A program made the translations under genes and the position numbers. DNA of 20,408 nt from a virus. This document shows positions 10,465 through 18,700 of this stretch, piece by piece (position 1 is the first letter of the stretch; each line of letters starts with the position of its first letter). The notes below the pieces were generated by a model. That model ran no database searches and was not told the origin of the DNA. It saw only the letters and a program-made list of their open reading frames with translations. The stretch is from positions 1 to 20,408 of the IMG/VR virus record IMGVR_UViG_3300007541_000317, one strand, 5' to 3'.

Positions 10465-12290
10465 AAGACGAACTACTCAAACGCATACAGGTCGGGGTCA
10501 ACCTCGCGAACGAAGATAAGTTCGAGGAAGCCATCAAGGAATTCGATGGCATCGCCGAACTCTACCATGCCATGGTTCAAGTCCTCATCCAGAGGGGTCG
10601 CGCCCACTGGGAAATGAAACGGTGGGAGATCGCCGAAGAGGACTTCATCAAGGCCCGTGCGATGGCTCCCGATAATGTGGACATCCCATGGACGATGGCA
10701 TTGATGAACCTTCAACAGCGAAAGTTCTCAGAAGGATGGAAGACCTTCGACTATCGATGGCAATCGAAGAAGTTCGATAGCCCTCGTCTCAAGACTTCCA
10801 AACCCCAATGGGAACCTGACAAAGACTACAAGGATCTTCTGGTGTGGTCGGAGCAGGGGATAGGCGATCAGATCCTCTACTGTTCCCTGCTTCGGCATCT
10901 CAAGACTCTCGTCCCGGAACTCACTGTTCTGATGGACGCTCGCCTGATACCGCTGTTTAAACGATCATTCACGGACATCGAGTTCATTCCCCAAAATGCT
11001 CGGGTCTGGGACATCGATTCTCAGATTCCTATGGGGAACATCGCCAAGGAACTGATCAAGGAGATGGACGATATCCCAAGGTTCCGGTCAGACCCCTATC
11101 TGATACCCGATTACAGCCGCGCTAGTGCCATTAGAGCGGACTTCAACCTCAAGCCGGGGGAGAAGATGGTCGGGATCTCTTGGGCCTCAGGAGCGCCGAG
11201 AATCGGCAACCATAAGTCGGCGTCGTTAGAAGAGTTGTTGCCCATCTTGCGTATCCCGAACACCCGCTTTGTGTCTCTCCAGTATGGCGATCATTACGCT
11301 GACATGTTTGAACTGGAAAAGACCCATGGCATTCAGATCGAACAGGTTCTGGATATCGATAACACCCAAGACTTGGACGGTCTTGCTGCCCTCATCACCG
11401 CCTGTGATGCAGTGGTGACGGTCAGTAATGCGACAGGCCATATCGCAGGAGCGGTCGGAGCCAAGACCTTTCTCCTCGATTCCAACAAGCTCTGGTACTG
11501 GAACAGTAAGGTCGGAAGAACCAACCTCTGGTATCCCTCAGTCAACACCTACCCTAAAGCCCACGCAGTGGCTCCATGGGAGCCGCAAATTACGGAGGTG
11601 GCCCGAGACCTCAACCGATTCTTGAACGGCGGAGAGAGGCCCGTATTCGTTTTCTTCCGGACAGGAACCGAGGAACAACTCTGGTATTCCCGTAAGTTTG
11701 TAACGTCTTTGCTGGAAACCAATCCCGATGCTCGGGTCATCATGTGTACGGACTCCAAGACCCCCGTCATTGCAGGGACTGAGCGGTTCGAGCTTGATCT
11801 CGACTGCGAAGACTACATGGAATACCGGCTCAAGATTTATTCAGCCCTCAGTTTAAACATCCCTGCCATGTACTTGGACGATGACATGATCGTTCGAGAG
11901 GCCATTGATCCGGTGTCCTTGTTGGGCGACAAGCAGGCTCTCTTCTGCGAGCGGTACTTCGATAAGGATCAATACTTCAACCCGAACATCAAAGGTCTTC
12001 AGTTCGAGGAGCATCGAGGCAAGACCCTATATGAAACCTTCCCCTATCTTGCCTGTGCGACAGTGACCCGAGACTTCAAGGTATGGCAGGAACTCTTAGA
12101 CATCCTGCAACACATCGCACCGAAGTATCGCACTTGGTATGGCGATCAAGAGGCCATGAAGATCTGGGCAAAGATGCATCCCCATGGAACCTTGAGCGAG
12201 GAAGAGTACGCCTGTCTTCCTGAATATCTCTTTGGTCGGAACCCCAAGATCATCCATTACAAAGGCAACCGCAAGGAACAAATGCGATGA
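10461..12290 (+). CDS. Three-part protein: TPR, GT-B glycosyltransferase, GT-A-like domain
   Basis: 609 residues. TPR-like helices cover 1-100. A GT-B/heptosyltransferase-like part spans about 120-390, with EQGIGDQI (131-138) and the nucleotide-site segment TVSNATGHIAGAVG (320-333), as in O-linked GlcNAc-type or ADP-heptose-type transferases. The third part, about 395-600, contains YLDDDMIV (471-478), a DxD-type metal and sugar-nucleotide motif, and GDQEAMKIW (561-569), as in GT-A enzymes. It thus appears to carry two transferase modules. The start is GTG at 10461, overlapping the previous stop; a GTG at 10389 would overlap the small gene. The next gene starts at its stop as ATGA. Acceptor unknown; host surface polysaccharide or virion protein are candidates. 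GTTTAAAC lies at 10955 and 11851. Confidence 0.78.
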   Translation: MKDELLKRIQVGVNLANEDKFEEAIKEFDGIAELYHAMVQVLIQRGRAHWEMKRWEIAEEDFIKARAMAPDNVDIPWTMALMNLQQRKFSEGWKTFDYRWQSKKFDSPRLKTSKPQWEPDKDYKDLLVWSEQGIGDQILYCSLLRHLKTLVPELTVLMDARLIPLFKRSFTDIEFIPQNARVWDIDSQIPMGNIAKELIKEMDDIPRFRSDPYLIPDYSRASAIRADFNLKPGEKMVGISWASGAPRIGNHKSASLEELLPILRIPNTRFVSLQYGDHYADMFELEKTHGIQIEQVLDIDNTQDLDGLAALITACDAVVTVSNATGHIAGAVGAKTFLLDSNKLWYWNSKVGRTNLWYPSVNTYPKAHAVAPWEPQITEVARDLNRFLNGGERPVFVFFRTGTEEQLWYSRKFVTSLLETNPDARVIMCTDSKTPVIAGTERFELDLDCEDYMEYRLKIYSALSLNIPAMYLDDDMIVREAIDPVSLLGDKQALFCERYFDKDQYFNPNIKGLQFEEHRGKTLYETFPYLACATVTRDFKVWQELLDILQHIAPKYRTWYGDQEAMKIWAKMHPHGTLSEEEYACLPEYLFGRNPKIIHYKGNRKEQMR

Positions 12291-12916
12291 AAAAAGTTCA
12301 AGGGTGGTGGCTACCCGATAACGAAAGTCATATCGGCGACTACTTCGAGGCGGTCAAACAACCGAACTACCAGCCTGTTCACCAGCAGACTGCGGTTAAA
12401 CACTGCACCCAGTTCCGGACAGCCCTTGATATCGGAGCGCATGTCGGACTCTGGGCAAGAGGATTAACCGATAGGTTTGAGAAGGTCATCGCCTTCGAAC
12501 CCTGCGATGAGTTCTCAGAGATCCTCATCAAGAACGCTCCCAAAGTTCACACCATCCACCGCTGTGCGTTGGGAACAGAACAAGGGTTCGTGAAGATGGA
12601 CATTGCCCCAGAGAATACTGGGGCTACCCATGTGGTGCGTAACGCCACAGGTAACACCCCCATGTTCCCCCTCGATTATTTCCAGTTGACCGATGTGGAC
12701 TTCATCAAGATCGATGTCGAAGGATTCGAACTCAATGTGATTAGGGGTGGATTCGATACCTTCAAGAACAATGATCCGGTGGTGATCGTGGAACAGAAGG
12801 ACAAGTATGTGGTTCCCGAAGAAGGGAAGCATGCGGCAGTGCGATTCCTCATGCGGGAATTGAACTATCGGGTGATTGGTCGTGTGGTTGATGACTGGAT
12901 ACTGAAGAAGTTATGA
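12287..12916 (+). CDS. FkbM-family methyltransferase
   Basis: 209 residues. ALDIGAHVGLWA (47-58) is the glycine-rich SAM-binding motif I, FEP (70-72) ends strand 2 with the acidic ribose-binding residue, and FIKIDVEGFELNVIRGG (139-155) is the FkbM signature. The family O-methylates sugars or hydroxyls, often in glycan gene groups. Placed between two glycosyltransferases, it probably caps or decorates the same sugar. The ATG overlaps the previous stop as ATGA, and the next starts within its stop likewise. Length is near the minimum for the family, with the core intact. GGTTAAAC at 12394-12401 codes for Val-Lys-His. Confidence 0.87.
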   Translation: MKKVQGWWLPDNESHIGDYFEAVKQPNYQPVHQQTAVKHCTQFRTALDIGAHVGLWARGLTDRFEKVIAFEPCDEFSEILIKNAPKVHTIHRCALGTEQGFVKMDIAPENTGATHVVRNATGNTPMFPLDYFQLTDVDFIKIDVEGFELNVIRGGFDTFKNNDPVVIVEQKDKYVVPEEGKHAAVRFLMRELNYRVIGRVVDDWILKKL

Positions 12917-13140
12917 CAATAGAAATCAAAGCTCTGCCGGGAACCCGGCCAAAGATTACCCTTGAGCAGTACCGAAAGATTGTTGCACTCAAGAACTCAA
13001 AGGATGGCCCGGTTAAACAGATGACCTATGCTTTTCTGGCTAAGCAGTTGGGGTTAAGACCTAGCTCTGTATTGAATGCTGCGAGGCGTGGCATCAAACG
13101 ATACGACTATATTCTTTGGAAGGAGAAACAACGCCAATGA
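12913..13140 (+). CDS. Small HTH-like basic protein
   Basis: 75 residues, basic. The C-terminal half (about 40-70) reads TYAFLAKQLGLRPSSVLNAARRGIKRYDYI, a helix-turn-helix: LAKQLGL as first helix, PSSVLNAARRG as recognition helix. The N-terminal half includes LEQYRKIVALKNS, a helix of the sort that precedes such motifs in phage HTH proteins. It resembles small putative endonuclease-associated or NUMOD-like HTHs, but no catalytic domain is present. DNA binding is probable, target unknown. It is coupled to both neighbours by ATGA overlaps. GGTTAAAC at 13011-13018 codes for its Val-Lys-Gln. Confidence 0.65.
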   Translation: MTIEIKALPGTRPKITLEQYRKIVALKNSKDGPVKQMTYAFLAKQLGLRPSSVLNAARRGIKRYDYILWKEKQRQ

Positions 13141-13259
13141 ATATTGAAGACCTAATGTGCAAGATGTTTTCATGGATCGTTATCTATCTTGGCATCGCCT
13201 TAGGTCTCTTCATTGCACTTGCAGCCATCATGTTATGGCGAGAATGGGTATCCCTATGA
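13137..13259 (+). CDS. 40-residue single-pass membrane protein
   Basis: 40 residues. A short acidic head (MNIEDLMCKM) is followed by one long hydrophobic segment (about 11-33: FSWIVIYLGIALGLFIALAAIML) and a short tail WREWVSL. The N-terminal side is slightly acidic and the C-terminal end has one Arg, so an N-out arrangement is possible. Both ends overlap neighbours as ATGA, filling exactly the gap between two genes, which supports it being real. A pinholin-like or other small membrane role is conceivable; no motif decides it. Confidence 0.6.
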   Translation: MNIEDLMCKMFSWIVIYLGIALGLFIALAAIMLWREWVSL

Positions 13260-13588
13260 ACGACAATGAACTACACCAAGAATCAGGAGTGACTTGGGTT
13301 GGCTTTCGTGACTACGACAGCGCAAACAAGATGCTGCAACAAGCGGGAGAGGACTACGCCATTGTCACGATTACGGTTGATTCATTTGATGGTGAAGTGT
13401 TGAGCTATGTCGTGATGCGAAAAGATGTTGATCCGATTTTAGATCAAAAGAAGAAATGGATTGGCCTGACCGACGAAGAGTTTAACGATTGTCTTGTTGC
13501 AGGTGATCCCTGCGAGAACCTAGCCGAACCCGAAGCATGGGCTGTGATGAAAGAAGTCGAAGCCAAGCTGAAGGAGAAGAACAAATGA
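13256..13588 (+). CDS. Acidic hypothetical protein
   Basis: 110 residues, not recognised. Residues 10-62 look like a small alpha/beta unit (VTWVGFRDYDSANKMLQQAG, AIVTITVDSFDGEVLSYVVM). Next come an acidic loop and two helices (LTDEEFNDCLVAG, EAWAVMKEVEAKLKEKNK). The ATG at 13256 overlaps the membrane-protein stop as ATGA; an in-frame start at 13157 would overlap that gene and has no better ribosome site. The following glycosyltransferase starts inside its stop. Lying between glycan genes, it may have a helper role, but nothing in its sequence shows this. Confidence 0.6.
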   Translation: MNDNELHQESGVTWVGFRDYDSANKMLQQAGEDYAIVTITVDSFDGEVLSYVVMRKDVDPILDQKKKWIGLTDEEFNDCLVAGDPCENLAEPEAWAVMKEVEAKLKEKNK

Positions 13589-14265
13589 AAGTCTTTATTG
13601 GATGGGATAGTCGAGAGGACATTGCCTTCAAGGTGTGTCGGGAATCTATGGCTAGGCATTCCTCGTTGTGGCTTGATATCAAACCGATCAAGCAAACCGA
13701 GATGCGAGAACGCAGTTTGTATTGGCGAGACCATGATCCGCTGTCCTCCACCGAGTTCACGTTTACACGCTTCCTCGTTCCCTACCTTGCCGGATACGAA
13801 GGCTGGGCTTTGTTCTGCGATTGCGACTTCCTGTTCCGAGAAGACATAGGAACTTTGGAAGATTACATGGATGGATCTAAGGCGGTCTATGTGGTTAAAC
13901 ATAACTACGAACCCACCGAGAAAACTAAGATGGACGGGGCAGTGCAGACCCAGTACCCGCGCAAGAATTGGTCGAGCTTTATGTTGATCAACTGTGGTCA
14001 CAAACAGGTTAAAGAAAACCTGACATTGGAGACCGTCAACAAAGCAAGTGGTCTTTATCTGCACCGATTCCAATGGCTCACCGATGATGTGATCGGGCAA
14101 CTACCGGTGGCCTATAACTACCTCGAAGGATGGAACACCAAGGACGATTGCCCGAACCCTATCGGAGTTCACTTCACCCGTGGAGGCCCTTGGTTCAGGG
14201 ACTATCTGCATGTGGAGTACGGTGATGAATGGATCCAATACGCAAAGAGGCTCAGTTATGAATGA
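13585..14265 (+). CDS. GT8-like (GT-A) glycosyltransferase
   Basis: 226 residues. It opens with MKVFIGWDSRE, a start seen in many phage and bacterial GT-A transferases. PLSSTEFTFTRFLVPYLAG (52-70) leads to FCDCDFLF (77-84), in which D79-C-D81 is the DxD metal/sugar-nucleotide site. A later HFTRGGPW (about 195-203) supplies the His expected to close the metal site. It likely transfers a sugar from a nucleotide donor to a glycan, with the two enzymes upstream. The ATG at 13585 overlaps the previous stop as ATGA and follows AAGGAGAAG. It overlaps the next gene by 8 bases. GTTTACAC at 13761 and GGTTAAAC at 13893 lie inside. Confidence 0.82.
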   Translation: MKVFIGWDSREDIAFKVCRESMARHSSLWLDIKPIKQTEMRERSLYWRDHDPLSSTEFTFTRFLVPYLAGYEGWALFCDCDFLFREDIGTLEDYMDGSKAVYVVKHNYEPTEKTKMDGAVQTQYPRKNWSSFMLINCGHKQVKENLTLETVNKASGLYLHRFQWLTDDVIGQLPVAYNYLEGWNTKDDCPNPIGVHFTRGGPWFRDYLHVEYGDEWIQYAKRLSYE

Positions 14266-14494
14266 AGAAGATGTGTCTTACTTAGATGTCCCGCAGCCTG
14301 ACTCGAAAGAAAAAGTCTGGTGCAAGATCGGGGAAACCGGCAACTTAGAATTTGTGGACTGGGACATCATCAAAGGGATGGCCGAGTCCTTTGATCAAAG
14401 GCCCCCTCAGGAACGAACAGAACAAATGCTGATTGCGAAACTCATGTGGTTGACACGGGAGGAAACCCGTAAGGAGTTTGCCAATGCTCATTGA
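14258..14494 (+). CDS. Small acidic hypothetical protein
   Basis: 78 residues, not recognised. An acidic start (MNEEDVSYLDVPQPDSKEK) is followed by a possible strand pair (VWCKIG, LEFVDWDII), then a helical end (MAESFDQRPPQERTEQMLIAKLMWLTREETRKEF). The ATG at 14258 has AGAGG upstream; an ATG at 14262 is in another frame. It overlaps the glycosyltransferase by 8 bases and the next gene by 11. No domain match. Confidence 0.6.
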   Translation: MNEEDVSYLDVPQPDSKEKVWCKIGETGNLEFVDWDIIKGMAESFDQRPPQERTEQMLIAKLMWLTREETRKEFANAH

Positions 14495-14714
14495 TAAAGA
14501 AAGCCCACCGGGATCTTGGGAAAAGGAATGGGATGCCAGATCCCATACCGTCAGCGAATATCAAAAAGAGATTCGGGATCTGCGTGATCGCATCAGGTCA
14601 TACATGAGAGAGATTGAAAGTCTCAATCGCACCATCGAATCCATGCGTGATGAAATTGCTTTAAACAATAAGTACTGGCAGAAGATGATGGATGAGCGGA
14701 AAAACTCAAGATGA
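14484..14714 (+). CDS. Small coiled-coil protein
   Basis: 76 residues, not recognised. From residue 20 to the end it is a regular charged helix with leucine/isoleucine spacing (YQKEIRDLRDRIRSYMREIES, then LNRTIESMRDEIALNNKY), a probable dimeric coiled coil. There is no membrane segment or signal, so it is not a spanin in this form. The ATG at 14484 lies 7 bases after AAGGAG. CTTTAAAC (14659-14666) codes for Ala-Leu-Asn near its end. It is coupled to the next gene by ATGA. Confidence 0.62.
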   Translation: MLIDKESPPGSWEKEWDARSHTVSEYQKEIRDLRDRIRSYMREIESLNRTIESMRDEIALNNKYWQKMMDERKNSR

Positions 14715-14908
14715 ACTGGCAACGGGAAGATATCCTTGAAGTATTATCTTGGGTCGAAGAAGCCGCCGATGATGTCAATGCCATCACTACCGAGCTTGAG
14801 TACATTGTCATCAGCGAACTGCTAAAGAGATGCGCCAATGAAATACGATCTCTTAGAGAAGAAGTGGCTGAGTTGAAAAGTAAGAAACCTAACAGGAGAA
14901 AGAAATGA
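14711..14908 (+). CDS. Small helical hypothetical protein
   Basis: 65 residues, not recognised. The first 40 residues are acidic and helical (REDILEVLSWVEEAADDVNAI), followed by a helix of coiled-coil type (ANEIRSLREEVAELKSKK) and a strongly basic tip (KKPNRRKK). It could pair with the coiled-coil protein encoded just upstream. Both junctions are ATGA overlaps. Confidence 0.6.
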   Translation: MNWQREDILEVLSWVEEAADDVNAITTELEYIVISELLKRCANEIRSLREEVAELKSKKPNRRKK

Positions 14909-15093
14909 ACTTTGATAACACCCCCTCGTTTACGGAAGTGGACTATGCTTTGGAAGAGGCACAGTTCCTCACACAAAAAGATAAGATCAGCTATTCCATT
15001 GTTCAGGTCACCGCCCGAACTGGGTGTAGGTTCTATGTGGTGCCGACAGATAAGGTCATTGAGGTTTCTATTCTCGAAACCTTTAGTCCATGA
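14905..15093 (+). CDS. Small hypothetical protein
   Basis: 62 residues, not recognised. It has an acidic helix (FTEVDYALEEAQFLTQKD), then two or three strands (YSIVQVTA, CRFYVVPTD, VIEVSILE). This small alpha/beta pattern is common among phage proteins of unknown role. Its ATG overlaps the previous stop after AACAGGAGAAAG, and its own stop overlaps the ninB ATG. Another frame of similar length is open over the same bases but lacks a start with a ribosome site. Confidence 0.58.
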   Translation: MNFDNTPSFTEVDYALEEAQFLTQKDKISYSIVQVTARTGCRFYVVPTDKVIEVSILETFSP

Positions 15094-15413
15094 ACCCTGA
15101 ACTCGAAGCGATCATTGGCAGGATTGTCAAACAGAACCGGCGCAGTGTCGGTCAGAACGCTTTGATGTGGGCCTTGCTCAGTGATATCTCGAAGCAGGTC
15201 GAATGGTTCGATCAGAAGCTATCCAAGAACGATTGGAAATGGATCTTCACTGCCGCCCTACGCAAGCAGAGGATGGTTCCGGGAATCGATGGGGGCATGG
15301 TCTTTCTGGGGGAACCCACCTCCGGTATGTCCAAGGAAGAACTCTCGGACTTGATCGAACTCATCTACCACTTCGGAGCAGAGCGGGGTGTTGAATGGAC
15401 AGAACTGGACTGA
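15090..15413 (+). CDS. ninB: NinB-family recombination protein, short form
   Basis: 107 residues. NRRSVGQNALMWALLSDIS (16-34), DWKWIFTAALRKQ (48-60), PGIDGGMVFLGEPTSGMS (64-81) and HFGAERGVEWTE (94-105) follow the lambda NinB family in order. NinB (Orf) binds ssDNA and SSB and helps load recombinases, standing in for RecFOR. Lambda NinB is about 140 residues, so this one lacks most of the N-terminal strand region; no earlier in-frame start exists because the upstream gene overlaps its ATG. It is the last gene of the central operon, 58 bases before a strong terminator. Confidence 0.85.
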   Translation: MNPELEAIIGRIVKQNRRSVGQNALMWALLSDISKQVEWFDQKLSKNDWKWIFTAALRKQRMVPGIDGGMVFLGEPTSGMSKEELSDLIELIYHFGAERGVEWTELD

Positions 15414-15471
15414 TACCCTAAAGCCTGACGGCGTTCTCCTGTTTGCTGTCAGTTGGTGAAACTCAAACCTT

Positions 15472-15502
15472 GAGGGGGGTCAATGTGACTCCCCTCTTTT
15501 TT
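15472..15502 (+). terminator. Intrinsic terminator after ninB
   Basis: GAGGGGGGTCA (15472-15482) pairs with TGACTCCCCTC (15486-15496) around ATG, 11 pairs with one G-U wobble, followed by six T (15497-15502). It ends the rightward operon; the leftward HNH gene reaches 15480, so its last codons lie within the stem. Confidence 0.9.
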
Positions 15503-15782
15503 CATCCAACATTCGGATCGTCTCGGCCAAGAGATCCAGTTCCGATAGCTTCGCAATCTTCATCAGAGCCTTGGTTCCGTGGAACCCATGATTACCCCGA
15601 TGACATTCCACACAGAGTGCAACGGTTAGGAAGTCACTGGCGCGGTCGCCGAGTCCATGCCCTGTGCGGATATGGTGGGCCTCTGTGACGTCGCTCTGAG
15701 GCTGTCCTAGAAGGCTACAGAGGACACAGGGGAGAGCTTTGACCTTACCCAAATAGTCACTGGCCTGTTTGTCCCGCGCCAT
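15480..15782 (-). CDS. HNH nuclease of Ref type
   Basis: 100 residues. YLGKVKALPCVLC (10-22) gives the first Cys pair (19, 22), EAHHIRTG (34-41) the H-H catalytic step, LCVECHRGNHGFHG (56-69) the second Cys pair and the N/H of the HNH fold. The order and the GxGxHG-like end resemble phage P1 Ref, a RecA-dependent nuclease, and its many short homologues. Metal-dependent DNA cleavage is expected. The ATG at 15782 overlaps the giant gene's stop as TGATG; a TTG one codon earlier is less likely. It would be made from the same leftward transcript as the giant gene. Its 3' end sits inside a plus-strand terminator. Confidence 0.8.
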   Translation of the reverse strand: MARDKQASDYLGKVKALPCVLCSLLGQPQSDVTEAHHIRTGHGLGDRASDFLTVALCVECHRGNHGFHGTKALMKIAKLSELDLLAETIRMLDEKRGESH

Positions 15783-18700
15783 CAACTGATGCCCATACCG
15801 ATTCGTGCTGCGGCACGGCGATATTCACGGTCTGCTCGGAGAATCAAATCCACTTTCTCCTTCGGCAGATTCTGTTTCGCCCAACGCATAAACAGGATTC
15901 GCTCTTCCTTGCTCGGGGCATTGCCCCCAATCTGAAGCGGCTGACGATTGCGGATGGAAGACTGAATGCTCTGTCGAACCCGCTGACGTTCCTTCGGGGG
16001 AACCCCCATGATGGCCTCCCGCATGATGATCCGTGCTGCGGCAGCATCCCCCACATGCAAGGCATCCGTGATGGCTTTGTTGACCGGCGTCATCTCAGTG
16101 CGAATGGGAGACCCGGGGGCAGTAGATCGTTTAAACTCTATCCCCATCTCATCGCTGAACCGGCGACCGTACTCTCGAACTTCGCGCAGATCACGGAACG
16201 CAGCGAACCGTTCTACTTCCTTCGCATCCGATCCCATTTCATCCATCACCGCCAAACCGATTCGTTTGTTAGCGCGATAGAATGACATGGTGGTTTCCGC
16301 AATCTCATCCAAGTCGCGAGCCGTGATGGTCTTCTGATCTCGAAGGCGGTTAAACACATCGATGACCGCATCGACAGAGGCCAATCCCGGAGGACTCATG
16401 GGATTCTTAACACGCTGCTGGTCCTGCCAGTCTTTCGCGAACTGGGCATAGTTTGCAAAGAAACCAAAGCTACCTGCGGCCATGATGTTTTCCATCGACC
16501 GAGACAGGATCAATGCCCATGCTCTAGCGGTGTCTTCGTTTTTCAATGCCTCGTCGAGTTCGTCTAAGTCTGGACCCGGATCTCCGTATCCAAAGGCTTC
16601 TCGAATCGCAAGGATGGCACCACCACCGACAATGGCTGTTCCCACAAAGCCTAACGCTCTGAGAATGTTTCTGCCGCGACGGCCCTCCTCAGTGAGGATG
16701 GGCTTCAAGAAATGGTTGTAGAAGAACCGATTGATCTGGGTGCCGAACTTCTGGTACTTGAAGAAGAAGCGGCCTGCGGTGGTGTCAATGAACACCGGAG
16801 TCATGTCGATCTGATAGGAACCCTGCGGGATGTTCACCGCACGACGCATGTACTTCTCAGTCTCTCTGCCGCTACCGTTCTCTAGAATCAATGCCTCGAC
16901 ATTGAGGTTCTCTCGTTTTGCCCATGCATTGAACTTCTTGACGTTCGCAGAATCAGGACTGTCGTTCACCTTCTTGAGGAAGGTATTGAGTCTTGCTCTT
17001 GCCGCCAACATGGCTGATGAACGCACCACATTTTCTGCGGCATTGAATCCACCGAAGGTCAATGCGGTGTTGGCGAATCGAGCCAAGGACTGGGAGATTC
17101 TCTGTTCCTTTGAGAAGTATTTGTCGGCGTCCATCTCGACATGGTCTCGAAGGATGTTCATGAAGTCTTTGTTCAGGATACCAAGGCTTGTGCCTTCTTC
17201 CTGAATCTTTCGCCAGTCAGTGAGTAGATCAAGGTACGACTTCGCCACTGCACGAATCCCAAACTCTTGGATGTTCGCAATGGTTCCGCCGAACAAGTTA
17301 AGGCTGGCGCTGATGGGGTTACCCAGTTGGGTTGCCGTTGCCAGAGAGTTTAACCAGTTCGCCATGTTCGACAGGGTGTCGAAGGGTTCGATCTCGTAGA
17401 TCCGCTCCCGAATGGTGTTGACATAGTTCTGGGTTTCTTGATCCCGAATCTTCGGGAGGTTGGCACCGAACCATTCTTTCTTGAACTGACCAAGTTCCTG
17501 ACCGAAGTTCTCGATCTGAGAAGTACGTCTTGCCCACTTGTTTAAATAGCGGGTGGCGGCATCCCATGAGTAATCATAGAAGATCTCAGGCAACGGTTCT
17601 GTTCGTGCCTTCTCGACACCGGCAAAGTAATCATTTTTGATTTCATCTGAGAACCATTCGCGGAGCAAATACTTCTCGGCATCCGCAGGGTTCTTGATGT
17701 CTTCTCGGCCAGACTGAACCAATGAATCAAGCAGAGACTGCCACAACTCAGGATCAAGGTCAGGGTTCTTCATGACCTCCATCACTTCCCTGCGAAGGGT
17801 GCGCGGGAAGAATGCGGCGACCGTTCCAATCGGTCTCCATCCACCCTTGCCATCATTTAACTTGGCGTCATACACCTTCATGGGTTCGCCATCAGGGGTA
17901 CGCACATTCTTGTTGATGTTGCCCGTCTCATTAGAGATCTGAGTCCATGCATCAATCAACTGCCGTTCGCTTTCGCTGGCATTGTTGAGGATCGCCATCG
18001 CTTCATTGGGCTTCTTGTTTTCCCTCGCCCGCATGTAGCGTTCAAAGGTTTCCATGGCTGCATCTCTGCTACCCAAACGAATGTTCCGATAGGCATTGCG
18101 GATCAGGTTGTTGACGATACCCAGTTTGGCAGCGTAGCCGTCGTAATAGTTTTCGATACGGTTCGCTAAATCATCTAACCCAAAGCCTGCACGAAGTTTG
18201 TCTGGCGCAGACTGAATCAATTGCGAGACCAATCTTCGGGTGATCGGTGCAATACGGGCGCGAGAAATGTCTACGGTCCCATCGGGTTCCGTGTCGCCAA
18301 TCACTGGACCGATGGCGACACCCATCGAATTGACAGGCTGTCCTTCGTTTAAAGCCTCTGCGGCACCGGTAGTATCAGTGTCAACCGCAGGCCCCGGCTG
18401 TTGCGGAGCGGCGGTAACAGGAGGTGGCGCTCGACGCGCTTCGCGGATTACCGGTTCTTTTGCTGCGGCTCTTCTTGCGGCACCGCCCTTTCTTCCTGTT
18501 TTCCAGACGATGCTTCCGTCACCGGCAAGGTCGATGCGCGATGGAGGGTACCGACGCTGTAGAAGTTCAGCTTCTTGTAGTCTTCCTCTGTCGCGTAATG
18601 AGGCGAGATACGATTCTCCATTCCTGTTCTCCTTCCAATCGTTCTTTGTAGAGGATAGCACAACCTGACTAACTATTGAACGGTCAAGTTTTACTTTAGT

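Noticed and set aside
14000-14025. GGTTAAAG and AAAACCTG as a hairpin or motif copy
   Set aside because: GGTTAAAG differs from the palindrome at two positions and the pairing is short.
13444-14100. Minus frame of 218 codons
   Set aside because: Antisense to the GT8-like gene, with low-complexity composition.
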